A DNA stretch of 48,217 nt from Terriglobales bacterium (GTDB taxonomy: Bacteria; Acidobacteriota; Terriglobia; Terriglobales; Acidobacteriaceae): contig DASSIZ010000097.1 in NCBI GenBank assembly GCA_035691485.1, positions 1-48,217 on the forward strand, read 5' to 3'. This document shows positions 15,843 to 23,895 of the stretch, piece after piece; within the stretch, counting starts at the first letter, position 1, and every line of letters begins with the position of its first letter. The position numbers and the translations under genes are program-made. A model generated the notes under the pieces. It had not been told where the DNA came from and made no database searches. It saw nothing but the letters and a program-made list of their open reading frames with translations.

Positions 15843-17273
15843 CCCTGTGCCGCCCACGGTGATGCGGTCCACCTTGAGGGTGGGAATGCCGACGCCGACC
15901 GGCACCGACTGGCCTTCCTTGCCGCAGGTGCCGACGCCTTCGTCGAGCTTGAGATCGTTGCCGACCATGGAAACGCGCGTCAGCACGTCAGGGCCGTTGC
16001 CGATAAGGGTGCAATTCTTCAAAGGCGCGGTGACGTGGCCGTCCTCGATCAGGTATGCCTCGGAGGCGGAGAAAACGAACTTGCCGTTGGTGATGTCCAC
16101 CTGCCCGCCGCCGAAGTTCGCGGCAAACACCCCGCGCTTTACCGAGCGCAGAATATCTTCCGGCGAATCGGTGCCGCTGAGCATGTAGGTGTTGGTCATG
16201 CGCGGCATGGGAATGTGCTCGTAGCTTTCGCGGCGGCCGTTACCGGTATTAGCGATGCCCATCAGCCGCGAGGAAAGCTTGTCGCTCAGGTAGCCCTTGA
16301 GAATGCCCTTCTCGATCAGCACCGTTTCCTGCGTGGTGTTGCCCTCGTCGTCGACGTTGAGCGAGCCGCGGCGACCGGGAACCGTGCCATTATCGATGAC
16401 CGTGCACTTATCGCTGGCAACGCGCGTGCCGATACGGCCGGTGAACGCGGACGTGCCTTTGCGATTGAAATCGGCCTCCAGGCCGTGACCGATGGCTTCG
16501 TGCAGCAGGATTCCCGGCCATCCCGGTCCCAGCACAACTTCCATTTCCCCCGCCGGAGCGTCGCGGGCGTCCAGTTGGATGATCGCCTGGCGCGACGCCT
16601 CTTCGGCAAAGTGTTCGGGAGTCTTTTCGGTGCGGAAGAAATCCAGCGCGACGCGCCCGCCGCCGCCGGAGGTCCCTTTCGCCGACTGGCCGTTGTTGCG
16701 GGCCAGGCAGAGAATGCTCATGCGCGCCAGCGGCTGCGAGTCCTCGGCGAAGCTGCCGTCGGAGCCGACCACGAGAATGCGGCGCAGCTCGTCGGCGTAG
16801 CTGGCCCGGACTTCCTTGATGCGGGGATCGTAGGCGCGAGCGGCGACATCGGCACGCTTGACCAGGTCGAGCTTCTCCCGGATGTCGGCGCTCACGGAGG
16901 GAAGCTGCACGGGATACAGATCGCGTCCCGGTTTCTCCTTCAGGCTGACTTCCGGCTCTTTGGCAGGACCTCTGGCGATGAGCGCGGCGGTGCGCGCGGC
17001 ACGCAGAATTTTCTCCGGCGAGAGATCGTCGGTGTAAGCGTAGCCGGTGCGCTCGCCGCTGAGAACGCGCACCCCGCAGCCGGCGGAAATGCCCTGCGTG
17101 GCTGACTTCACCATGGACTCATCCAGGGTGATGGAGGTCGTGGTGTGGTACTCGAAATAAAGGTCGGCGTAGTCGCCGCCGGCCGACAGCGCGCCGGCTA
17201 GATATCGCTGCAGGTCATTTTCCGCAAGACCATAGCGCTCAAAAAAATAATTGCCCTTGTGCATGACAGTCAT
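15834..17273 (-). CDS. tldD: TldD metalloprotease
   Basis: The protein, about 479 residues from ATG 17273, carries the TldD zinc motif 'LLHEAIGHGLEADF' near residue 258, with 'GAPGWPGI'-type context ('VLGPGWPGI') before it, 'CTVIDNGTVPGRRGSLNVDD' after it, and the C-terminal 'GTCGKEGQSVPVGVGIPTLK' containing the conserved Cys. The frame is open to 17339, but similarity begins around 'YFFERYGL', so ATG 17273 or 17264 is likely. With PmbA it forms the peptide-processing TldD/E complex in the cytoplasm. The last codons derive from a heptad repeat array. Confidence 0.93.
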   Translation of the reverse strand: MTVMHKGNYFFERYGLAENDLQRYLAGALSAGGDYADLYFEYHTTTSITLDESMVKSATQGISAGCGVRVLSGERTGYAYTDDLSPEKILRAARTAALIARGPAKEPEVSLKEKPGRDLYPVQLPSVSADIREKLDLVKRADVAARAYDPRIKEVRASYADELRRILVVGSDGSFAEDSQPLARMSILCLARNNGQSAKGTSGGGGRVALDFFRTEKTPEHFAEEASRQAIIQLDARDAPAGEMEVVLGPGWPGILLHEAIGHGLEADFNRKGTSAFTGRIGTRVASDKCTVIDNGTVPGRRGSLNVDDEGNTTQETVLIEKGILKGYLSDKLSSRLMGIANTGNGRRESYEHIPMPRMTNTYMLSGTDSPEDILRSVKRGVFAANFGGGQVDITNGKFVFSASEAYLIEDGHVTAPLKNCTLIGNGPDVLTRVSMVGNDLKLDEGVGTCGKEGQSVPVGVGIPTLKVDRITVGGTGSN

Positions 17274-17480
17274 TGGATGCCGCGCGCCCCCACAAAGACT
17301 GAGTCTAACAGCTTCGCCCGGACGGCGAAGCAAAACCAAGGCAAGGGAGGTTTACCCATTTTGGGCCGGTTTTGGCGCATGTGCTGGCGCCGCAGTTCCC
17401 GTTTTGCGCCTGCGTCCGACCTAGCCTCGGCGTTTCCAGGTGCTCGCGCGCGGAGCGGGTGAAAAAATGGGTAGTTTGGC

Positions 17481-19022
17481 ATGATTCTGGAGCTGCTCAC
17501 GCGCGAGTTGGGGGAGTTTCTCGGCGCATCGACCGATGCGGTCGTGCTGGAAGATGCCGCCGTGTTGTTTGACCTGCGCAACGCGCGCTATTCGGTCTCC
17601 GAACAGCACGGAAAGTGTCTGCTCCACCTGTGGTCGCAGGAGCGCAATGTCGTACGCCGCGTGCTCGAGGTGGAGCGCACCAAGGACTTATTGCAGTTGA
17701 GCGTCGTGCGCTTCGGGCAGACCCGCCCGACCAAGCTGGAAATCTGCCGCAGTCGCGACCGGCGCAGCGTCACGGCGAAAAATACGGCGCGGGCGCGCTA
17801 CCGGTCGATGCTGGAGAAGGTCCTGGCGCGCGAGTTTCCGGGGCACACGCTCGACCGCCTGATCTCCTCCAGTGACCTGGAGCGCTCCTTCGGCCCGGTT
17901 TACACACGCGGTGTCTTGCGCAAGGGCAACGCATGGACAGCGGTGCTGGGGGTGAACTCGGAAGAACTGCAGTCCTCGATTGATGGCTCGCTGACCTTCG
18001 GGCTGCTTTGGCTGGAATACTTGCGCGAGCACTGCGCCAAGGGATTCGTCGAAAGCCTGGCATTGTTCGTGCCGGCAAGGGCCTCAACAGTCGTGCGTGC
18101 GCGGATGGCACATCTTGCCCGGTCAGCCTGCAAATGGCGACTATTCGAGGTGGATGAGCGCGGCGCGGAGGTGCACGAGGTGGATTGCTCCGACGCCGGC
18201 AACATCGATACGCGGCTGGTGCGCTGCGCTGACGAGAACGCCGCGCGCGAGCGCTTCAAGAGTTCGATCGAGCGAGTCCGCGCGCTGGCGCCGGAAGCCG
18301 AGGTCGCGATCGTCACACCGGGGGAGATCGCATTCCGGCTGCACGGTCTGGAGTTCGCCCGGTCCCGCATGGCCATCAGCGAAAGCTCGTTCCGCGCGGC
18401 GGAGGAGCTGGTGTTCGGCGCCGGGGCGTGCGAAACCACTGTCACGGAGGAAAATGCAGAGCAGTTTGCGGCCTTCGTGGAAGTGGTGAGGATGGCGCGG
18501 CAGTCGCATGGAGACGGGCTGCACCCGTTGCGGAGGGCGTGCCCGGAGCGCTGGCTGGAGTCGCTGGTCATTCGAGAGGTCACGGCGGTTGATGCCCGTC
18601 TGGATGCAGCGTGTGTGTACTCGCAGGTGCCGGCGTTCTCCGCTTCCGACCGCGCCATGATTGATGTGCTGGCAGCGACGCGGGAGCGCCGGTTGGCGGT
18701 GATTGAGTTGAAGGCGGACGAAGATATTCACCTGCCGCTGCAAGGGCTGGATTACTGGGCGCGCGTGCGCTGGCACCAGCAGCGCGGAGAGTTCGCGCAA
18801 TTCGGGTATTTTCCGGGCCGGGAGTTGTCGCCGCAGCCGCCGCTGCTCATGCTGGTCGCCCCCGCCCTGCACATCCATCCCGCAACCGACACGCTGCTGC
18901 GATACCTGTCGCCGGCCATCGAGTGGCAGCTCGTAGCCGTGGCCGAGCGCTGGCGAGACGGAGTGAGGGTCGTGTTCCGCAAACACCCGGAAAAGCAATT
19001 GGCCACGGACTCACACGGATGA
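17481..19022 (+). CDS. Orphan protein with C-terminal PD-(D/E)XK nuclease-like (NucS/RecB-type) motif
   Basis: The 513-residue protein has no family I recognise overall. The first 180 residues read like a Fpg/Tae2-style beta-rich domain of unknown role. Residues about 356-430 look like a restriction-endonuclease fold: helix 'ERWLESLVIREV', then 'MIDVLAATRERRLAVIELKA' with Asp395, Glu409 and Lys411, then 'LPLQGLDYWARV' with Gln421 and Tyr425. Spacing D-x13-E-x-K-x9-QxxxY resembles the DUF91/NucS and RecB nuclease cores. It converges with a UvrC-like gene, and a DnaC-like ATPase lies beyond. The final residues are encoded by repeat-like DNA (ACGGACTCACACGGATGA). No ribosome site; a role in DNA cleavage is inference. 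Confidence 0.65.
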   Translation: MILELLTRELGEFLGASTDAVVLEDAAVLFDLRNARYSVSEQHGKCLLHLWSQERNVVRRVLEVERTKDLLQLSVVRFGQTRPTKLEICRSRDRRSVTAKNTARARYRSMLEKVLAREFPGHTLDRLISSSDLERSFGPVYTRGVLRKGNAWTAVLGVNSEELQSSIDGSLTFGLLWLEYLREHCAKGFVESLALFVPARASTVVRARMAHLARSACKWRLFEVDERGAEVHEVDCSDAGNIDTRLVRCADENAARERFKSSIERVRALAPEAEVAIVTPGEIAFRLHGLEFARSRMAISESSFRAAEELVFGAGACETTVTEENAEQFAAFVEVVRMARQSHGDGLHPLRRACPERWLESLVIREVTAVDARLDAACVYSQVPAFSASDRAMIDVLAATRERRLAVIELKADEDIHLPLQGLDYWARVRWHQQRGEFAQFGYFPGRELSPQPPLLMLVAPALHIHPATDTLLRYLSPAIEWQLVAVAERWRDGVRVVFRKHPEKQLATDSHG

Positions 19023-19090
19023 ACGCAGACTGATTCTCGCCGCCAATCAAGGTTTTGTTTGGATTCGCGTGAATCTGTAGTCACCGGTGG

Positions 19091-20434
19091 CTATTCTTTT
19101 CCGAGTTCCGCTTCCTTGCCGCGGTTGATCCAGTAGTCGCGCGCGGTTTCGCTCAAGTCGGCGGCGGGCTTTTCGCCGCGGAAAACGCGCGAGATGCCGC
19201 GAACGATGCGGCGCATCGGCAGTTCCCCATTTTCTTCGGCAAAGAAGATTTCCCCGATTTTCGACGAACGGTAGTACCAGCGCTTCAGGATGGCCAGGTG
19301 CTCGACGGTTTCCTGGCGGGTGCAGGATGGGGCCGAGGCGGCGGCCAGCGAGTCCAGGACGCGCGATTCCATGGAGTGAGGCGTTTTCTTGCCGCGGACG
19401 AGGCCGCCCGCGGAGGCAGAGCTCTGGGCTGAGGTCAAGGGCTGCCCCGGCGGGGCGCCGGAACCTACAGCGTCATTGCCGATTGTTAATGGTCGATTGC
19501 CGGTTGCGACAGCGCGAGACGGATCGGGTTGCGGAGCGGAACCGACGATTCCGGGGAGCTGAAATGTGATGGGATCGGAGAGGCAGCCCGCCTGAATGCG
19601 GAAGAAGGTCACCGAATTTGGCTGCGAGGAAGGCTGGATCATCAGCGCGTGGAGGCGGTCGAGGCGGTGCACGATTTCCGGCAACTGGGAGAGCACGGGC
19701 TTGAGTTTCTCCAGTTGCGCGTGCAGGATCGAGGCGGTTTCAAATTCAAGCTCGGCGGAGGCCTTGTCGCGGGCTGCGGAAATCTCGCGCACCAGCGACT
19801 GGCCGCGGGAGTCGAAGAAGGTCTCGACGCGGGCGACTTCGGCGGCGTATTGCTCGTCGGTACAGCCCTTGAAGCAAGGCGCGAGGCACATCTTCATTTC
19901 CGAATAGACGCAGCCGGGAAATTTTGGGTCAGGATTCAGTTCTTCGATGCAGCGGCGAATCTTGTAAAAGTCGAGCGCGTCGTTGGCGAACTTCTCGGCT
20001 GCGGCGCGCGATGGAAACGGGCCGTAATAGGCGCTCTTGGCGCTGCTCAGGTGCGTGGTAATGGAGACGCGCGGATAACGGTTTTCCAGACGAAAGCGGG
20101 CCAGGGGCGCGGCGCGCAGACGCAGGCGGTCCTGGTAGGTCGCAGGAAACACTTCGCGCAGGGTCTTGTAGAGAACAAAGCCGGATTCGAAATCGGAGCC
20201 GGTCGGCGCGTATTCGATGGTGCCGACGCGCTCGCGCAGGTTCAGCTTGCGCGTGCGCTCCTCGGCGGGACCGAGCAGGCGAATCAGGCGGCGGCGAAGA
20301 TTGGCCGTCTTGCTGACGTAGGGCTCGGCTTGCGGGTCGCTTCCGCGGAGCAGGAAAACCGCGGGCGCGGCCGGCGCCGAAGAGAAGATTTCGGCGTCGC
20401 GCTCCGGGCGGAAGTCCTGGTGGACGGGAAGCAC
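19091..20434 (-). CDS. Short UvrC-like protein with degenerate GIY-YIG domain
   Basis: The 447-residue protein resembles the N-terminal half of UvrC: a GIY-YIG region ('PAVFLLRG', 'YVSKTANLRRRLIRLL'), the Cys-rich 'FYKIRRCIEELNPD..CVYSEMKMCLAPCFKGC' zone, and a UVR-like helical pair ('ELEFETASILHAQLEKLKPV'). The RNase H endonuclease and HhH domains are absent. In the GIY-YIG part the first Tyr is Phe, the YIG is YVS, and the usual metal-binding Glu appears lost, so nuclease activity is doubtful. The start is GTG 20434, 6 nt after TAAAAT. A low-complexity insert near residues 310-350 contains a heptad repeat. Confidence 0.75.
   Translation of the reverse strand: MLPVHQDFRPERDAEIFSSAPAAPAVFLLRGSDPQAEPYVSKTANLRRRLIRLLGPAEERTRKLNLRERVGTIEYAPTGSDFESGFVLYKTLREVFPATYQDRLRLRAAPLARFRLENRYPRVSITTHLSSAKSAYYGPFPSRAAAEKFANDALDFYKIRRCIEELNPDPKFPGCVYSEMKMCLAPCFKGCTDEQYAAEVARVETFFDSRGQSLVREISAARDKASAELEFETASILHAQLEKLKPVLSQLPEIVHRLDRLHALMIQPSSQPNSVTFFRIQAGCLSDPITFQLPGIVGSAPQPDPSRAVATGNRPLTIGNDAVGSGAPPGQPLTSAQSSASAGGLVRGKKTPHSMESRVLDSLAAASAPSCTRQETVEHLAILKRWYYRSSKIGEIFFAEENGELPMRRIVRGISRVFRGEKPAADLSETARDYWINRGKEAELGKE
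19473..19507. repeat. Heptad array inside the uvrC-like gene
   Basis: Five 7-bp units: TCATTGC, CGATTGT, TAATGGT, CGATTGC, CGGTTGC. It encodes part of a linker ('ATGNRPLTIGNDA') absent from normal UvrC proteins, and keeps the frame because five heptads are 35 bp within a longer in-frame insertion. Confidence 0.6.
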
Positions 20435-20446
20435 CAGGTCATTTTA
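20435..20446 (-). promoter_or_regulatory. -10 box placed for a leaderless mRNA (uvrC-like gene)
   Basis: On the minus strand, TAAAAT (20446-20441) ends 6 nt before GTG 20434 and the spacer GACCTG is not a ribosome site. Confidence 0.4.
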
Positions 20447-20469
20447 GCCGCTGATGAACGCACATCGCA

Positions 20470-20543
20470 GGAATGCCGAATTGAGAATGCAGAATTAAGA
20501 ATGTCACAACTTCAGCATTCTTAATTCCTCATTCTAAATTCTG
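20470..20543. repeat. Inverted heptad arrays between dnaC-like and uvrC-like genes
   Basis: Left units CGAATTG, AGAATGC, AGAATTA, AGAATGT (20477-20504). Right units CATTCTT, AATTCCT, CATTCTA, AATTCTG (20516-20543). The two halves are reverse-complement-like and resemble the array at 15753-15842. Confidence 0.75.
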
Positions 20544-20549
20544 CAGTGG

Positions 20550-21317
20550 TTAGCGGAAACTCGCGCTCCGGTACTTGGTGCGGAAGTCTTCTCCTTCCAT
20601 CTTCACCACCTTGCACATTTCATGCAGGCGGGAGCGCATGCGCTCCCCAATGCGGTCGCCCAGCGTTTCCTCGCGCGAGGCGCGAAAGGCGCGGGCGCGC
20701 TCGCCCTCCTCGACATCACCCTTGGACGGCGGCAGGTCCTTGAAGTTGGTCGTAATGATGGTCGTGCGCTCGTCGTTGTAGCGCGTGTTGAGGATGTGGC
20801 TGACCGTATCCCAGACCCATTCCGTGGGTTTGACGGCGCCCAGTTCGTCGAGCACGAGCAGTTCGGTGTCGAAGACCGGCCGCAGCACCTGCATTTCCGT
20901 GACCGCCACGGAGGCGTTGTAGGAGTTCTGAATTGCCTTGAGCAGCTCGCGGTAATCGTAGAACAGGGAGGGAATGCCCTTGGCAATGATTTCCTTGATG
21001 ATCCCGACGGCGAGGTGCGTTTTTCCAACCCCGATGGGTCCGATGATGAGCAGGCCGGCGCGCTCGACCGGGTATTCAGCGACGAACCGCTTTGAAGCCA
21101 TCAATGCCGAAGACAACGCCGGGGCGTGGCCATTCATGATTTCGAAGTTGGAGAGCTCGCAATGTTCGTAGCGGCGGGGGATGCGGACCTGCTCGAGCAG
21201 CTTGAGGTTACGTTCCTGGCGGCGGCAGTCGCAACGGGTAACACGGCGGTCGCGGCCGTCGACGATGGTTTTCCAACCGGTGTCCTCGCACACCGGGCAC
21301 AGCTTGGTGGTGGCCAT
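20550..21317 (-). CDS. DnaC/DnaI/IstB-like AAA+ ATPase
   Basis: The protein (255 residues from ATG 21317; the frame is open to 21386) begins with a four-Cys zinc-binding region 'CPVCEDTGW..CDCRRQE' and an AAA+ core: P-loop 'LLIIGPIGVGKTHLAVGI', Walker B 'TELLVLDELGA', sensor 'TTIITTNFKDLPP' and arginine finger region 'RIGERMRSRLHEM'. This is the layout of the DnaC/DnaI helicase loaders; the N-terminal zinc region is as in DnaI-type proteins. No transposase is adjacent, so an IstB role is unlikely. It may load the replicative helicase. Confidence 0.85.
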   Translation of the reverse strand: MATTKLCPVCEDTGWKTIVDGRDRRVTRCDCRRQERNLKLLEQVRIPRRYEHCELSNFEIMNGHAPALSSALMASKRFVAEYPVERAGLLIIGPIGVGKTHLAVGIIKEIIAKGIPSLFYDYRELLKAIQNSYNASVAVTEMQVLRPVFDTELLVLDELGAVKPTEWVWDTVSHILNTRYNDERTTIITTNFKDLPPSKGDVEEGERARAFRASREETLGDRIGERMRSRLHEMCKVVKMEGEDFRTKYRSASFR

Positions 21318-21464
21318 GGGGTTCCGCAGATACATTGCGGCAAGGCGGAGACGAGCGCAAGAGCAATTCATTGTAACCCGCATCATCGGCGGTGCGGGTG
21401 AAGTGGATTAGTTGTGGAGGACAGAGGAAAAAAGTTTTTCGCGTGATTTTCAGAAGCGCCGCGG

Positions 21465-22214
21465 TCAGGCCGCCGATTCGGCGGCGGGAAGCCGGAACTG
21501 AGCGACCATGGGCAGGTGGTCGGAGGCAATCAGCGACCTACGCGTGCGATGGAGGGAGAACGCTTCCAGCAGCAGGTGACCGTCAAAATAAAAATGGTCC
21601 AGGTGAAGCAGCGGCAGGATGCCGGGGTAGGTCCGGCTGCGCCGGATGTGCCGGCTGAGGTCCACGGTTTCAAACTCGCGCGACATCAGGCGCGAAGCCA
21701 GCCCGGCGGTCCACTCGTTGAAGTCTCCGACCACGATGCGCGGGCCGGTAATGTCGTCCGACCGCAGAACGTCGAGTGAAAGCAGGCGGCGCGCCTGGTG
21801 GCGGCGCTCGATGAACGCGGTGCCCAGGTGGACGTTGAAGATGTGCAGCGCCTCGCCGCCGGGAACGATCACGTCGGCCCGCAGGCAGCCCCTGGCTTCG
21901 CGGCCACGCCAGGTTATGTCGTAGTTGCGGACCGAGGTCGCCGGCAGGCGGCTCAGAATGACATTGCCGTAGGCACCGCCGCGCAATCGGCGGTTCTCCC
22001 CGAAGTGGCAGGAATACCCTGAGAGCTTGGAGGCGATGAAGCTGGCCTGGTCATCCTCGGGCGCGCCACCCTCAATGCTGAGCACTTCCTGCAGGGCAAT
22101 GACATCGGCGTCGAGCTCGCGCAACACGCCGGCGATGCGGTCCGGCAGCACGCGGCGGTCCAACCCGCGGCACTTATGGATGTTGTAGGTGGCGACGCGA
22201 AAGCTGGCAGGCAT
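21465..22214 (-). CDS. Endonuclease/exonuclease/phosphatase-family protein (YbhP-like)
   Basis: The 249-residue protein has the EEP-fold motifs: 'FRVATYNIHKCRGLD', 'DADVIALQEV', 'LHIFNVHLGT', 'RIVVGDFNEW', and 'SLIASDHLPMVAQF'. The catalytic Glu, Asp/Asn and Asp-His pair are present. Members hydrolyse phosphodiester bonds in DNA, sphingolipids or inositides. The frame is open to 22256; ATG 22214 starts right before the domain. In E. coli ybhP (EEP) follows ybhO (clsB) in one operon, and here the gene follows a PLD/cardiolipin synthase-like gene, so a phospholipid-related role is likely. Confidence 0.85.
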   Translation of the reverse strand: MPASFRVATYNIHKCRGLDRRVLPDRIAGVLRELDADVIALQEVLSIEGGAPEDDQASFIASKLSGYSCHFGENRRLRGGAYGNVILSRLPATSVRNYDITWRGREARGCLRADVIVPGGEALHIFNVHLGTAFIERRHQARRLLSLDVLRSDDITGPRIVVGDFNEWTAGLASRLMSREFETVDLSRHIRRSRTYPGILPLLHLDHFYFDGHLLLEAFSLHRTRRSLIASDHLPMVAQFRLPAAESAA

Positions 22215-22321
22215 ACGCAATAGCAGGTCCCTCGGCTCGCACCCTGGGTGCTCCACTCAAGCCCGCTTCTTGGCTGGAGTGGGTATTTCATTGACTCAGA
22301 TGCAGCACCCGCGCGAAGCGT

Positions 22322-23713
22322 CTATTGCTGTCGTTGCCACAATGCGCCCACCCACTCCAGGGCGCGCTCGTAAGGCGACCGGCTCTTCCACTTCTCGTAG
22401 GTAATGTGTCGGCTGGACTTGAGGTCGTTGTCGAACTGCGCCGTCAAATCCTGCGCGAGTTGCGGGTCGAGGGCGGCAAGATTGTCCTCTTCATCAATGC
22501 CGAAAGAGCGAGGATCGAAATTGGTGGAACCAACAACCACCCAGGCGCCGTCTACCACCATCAGTTTCGCGTGCAGCATGGAGGGCTCGTATTCGTAAAT
22601 TTCGGCGCCGGCCAGGAGCAAATCACCATAGGTGCTGCGGCTGGTATGCCGGATCGAGGGATGGTCGTTCTTGGGGCCGGGAACCAGGATGCGCACCTTG
22701 ACGTGGCGCTCGCGCATGGCGCGAAGCAATTCGTCACGAGCGCTGGAATCGGGCACGAAGTAGGGCGTCGTGATGTCGATCGATTTGCGCGCCCCGGCAA
22801 GCAAATACTGGTACAGGATGCGCGCGCGCGTAGCGCCGCTGGTGGTCGGGGTGCTGGCCACGACCAGCGCGGGGGTGCTGCCGGCATTCACCGGCGGGGG
22901 AAAGTATTCCGGGCCATCCAAAATCTCGCCGGACGCTTCCAGCCAGTTCTGCACTACGGCGCTTTGCAATCCGCGGACGGCGTCGCCCTGGACGCGGAAC
23001 ATCGTGTCGCGCCAGCGTGGCTTGTCGGCGCTTTTCGAGTAAACCCACTGGTCGTCGTAGCCGGCGCCGCCTACAAACCCGATCTGACCGTCAATGGTCA
23101 GTATTTCGCGGTGGGTGCGGTTGTTGCTGCGCATCCAGGTGTTCCACCGGACCTTGTGATACCACTGCACACGCCCGCCGGCCTTGCGAAGATCATCGAA
23201 GTAACTCTTGGGAGTGATCGAGCTGCCGATGGCGTCGATGGTCATCGACACGCGGACCCCATGTTGGGCGCGCTCGGTGAGCACATGGAGGACACGCTTG
23301 GCCAGGTCGCCGCGGTGAAAAATGTAGGCGTCGATGTTGATATTGTGGCGGGCCTGGCTCATGGCGGCGATTTCAGCTTCGTAGAAGTTCTCGCCGTTGG
23401 GCAGCGCTTCGATGCGGTTGTCGCGGGAAATGCGGGAGTCCGCCAGCGCCTCCAATACCCGAAGGAATTCCGGCGAGTCGAGGGCGGCAGCGGGCGTCTG
23501 CGCAAGCTGGTATTTCAACCCGGGCGCAAACAGAGCAACCGCAAGCCAGACCACCACCGCGACGATACAGACGGCGGCAAGGATGCGCAGCGCGCGGTGA
23601 CGCCTGAATTCGTCGTCAAGCAAGTCCTGTTTCTTGGGTTTTCGAACCAGTTCCGGCCGCTTGGTTCTTACATGTCGAGTGACCCGCGCCCTCAGCCCCA
23701 TGCACGCCCCCAT
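22322..23713 (-). CDS. Phospholipase D/cardiolipin synthase-like protein with altered first HKD motif
   Basis: The protein (about 463 residues; start could be ATG 23713 or 23701) has a basic N-terminus, one membrane helix ('ILAAVCIVAVVVWLAVALFA') and two PLD domains. The second HKD motif is intact ('SMLHAKLMVVDGAWVVVGSTN'). The first reads 'RTHREILTIDG': the Lys of HxKx4D is Glu. Cardiolipin synthases join phosphatidyl groups at the membrane using both motifs, so activity may be changed or the motif may be tolerated in this subgroup. The neighbouring EEP gene mirrors E. coli clsB-ybhP. Confidence 0.82.
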   Translation of the reverse strand: MGACMGLRARVTRHVRTKRPELVRKPKKQDLLDDEFRRHRALRILAAVCIVAVVVWLAVALFAPGLKYQLAQTPAAALDSPEFLRVLEALADSRISRDNRIEALPNGENFYEAEIAAMSQARHNINIDAYIFHRGDLAKRVLHVLTERAQHGVRVSMTIDAIGSSITPKSYFDDLRKAGGRVQWYHKVRWNTWMRSNNRTHREILTIDGQIGFVGGAGYDDQWVYSKSADKPRWRDTMFRVQGDAVRGLQSAVVQNWLEASGEILDGPEYFPPPVNAGSTPALVVASTPTTSGATRARILYQYLLAGARKSIDITTPYFVPDSSARDELLRAMRERHVKVRILVPGPKNDHPSIRHTSRSTYGDLLLAGAEIYEYEPSMLHAKLMVVDGAWVVVGSTNFDPRSFGIDEEDNLAALDPQLAQDLTAQFDNDLKSSRHITYEKWKSRSPYERALEWVGALWQRQQ

Positions 23714-23895
23714 CAACTCTGATGCGGGTACGCGCTTGCCGTGCTTACTGCCGGCGCTCAAAGACCCCGAAATCCCACGGCCGATCCGTCAGCAGAAAAG
23801 GCGAACAGTCGAGCCGGAAAACCGCGCTGCCGAAAATAATTGCTGTCTGCTTCACACCGCGATAGCCGCGGCCAGGAAATTCAACATCCAAGTAG

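Noticed and set aside
20550-21317. IstB helper of an IS21-type element
   Set aside because: No IstA transposase or element ends are adjacent, and the N-terminal four-Cys region fits DnaC/DnaI-type loaders better.
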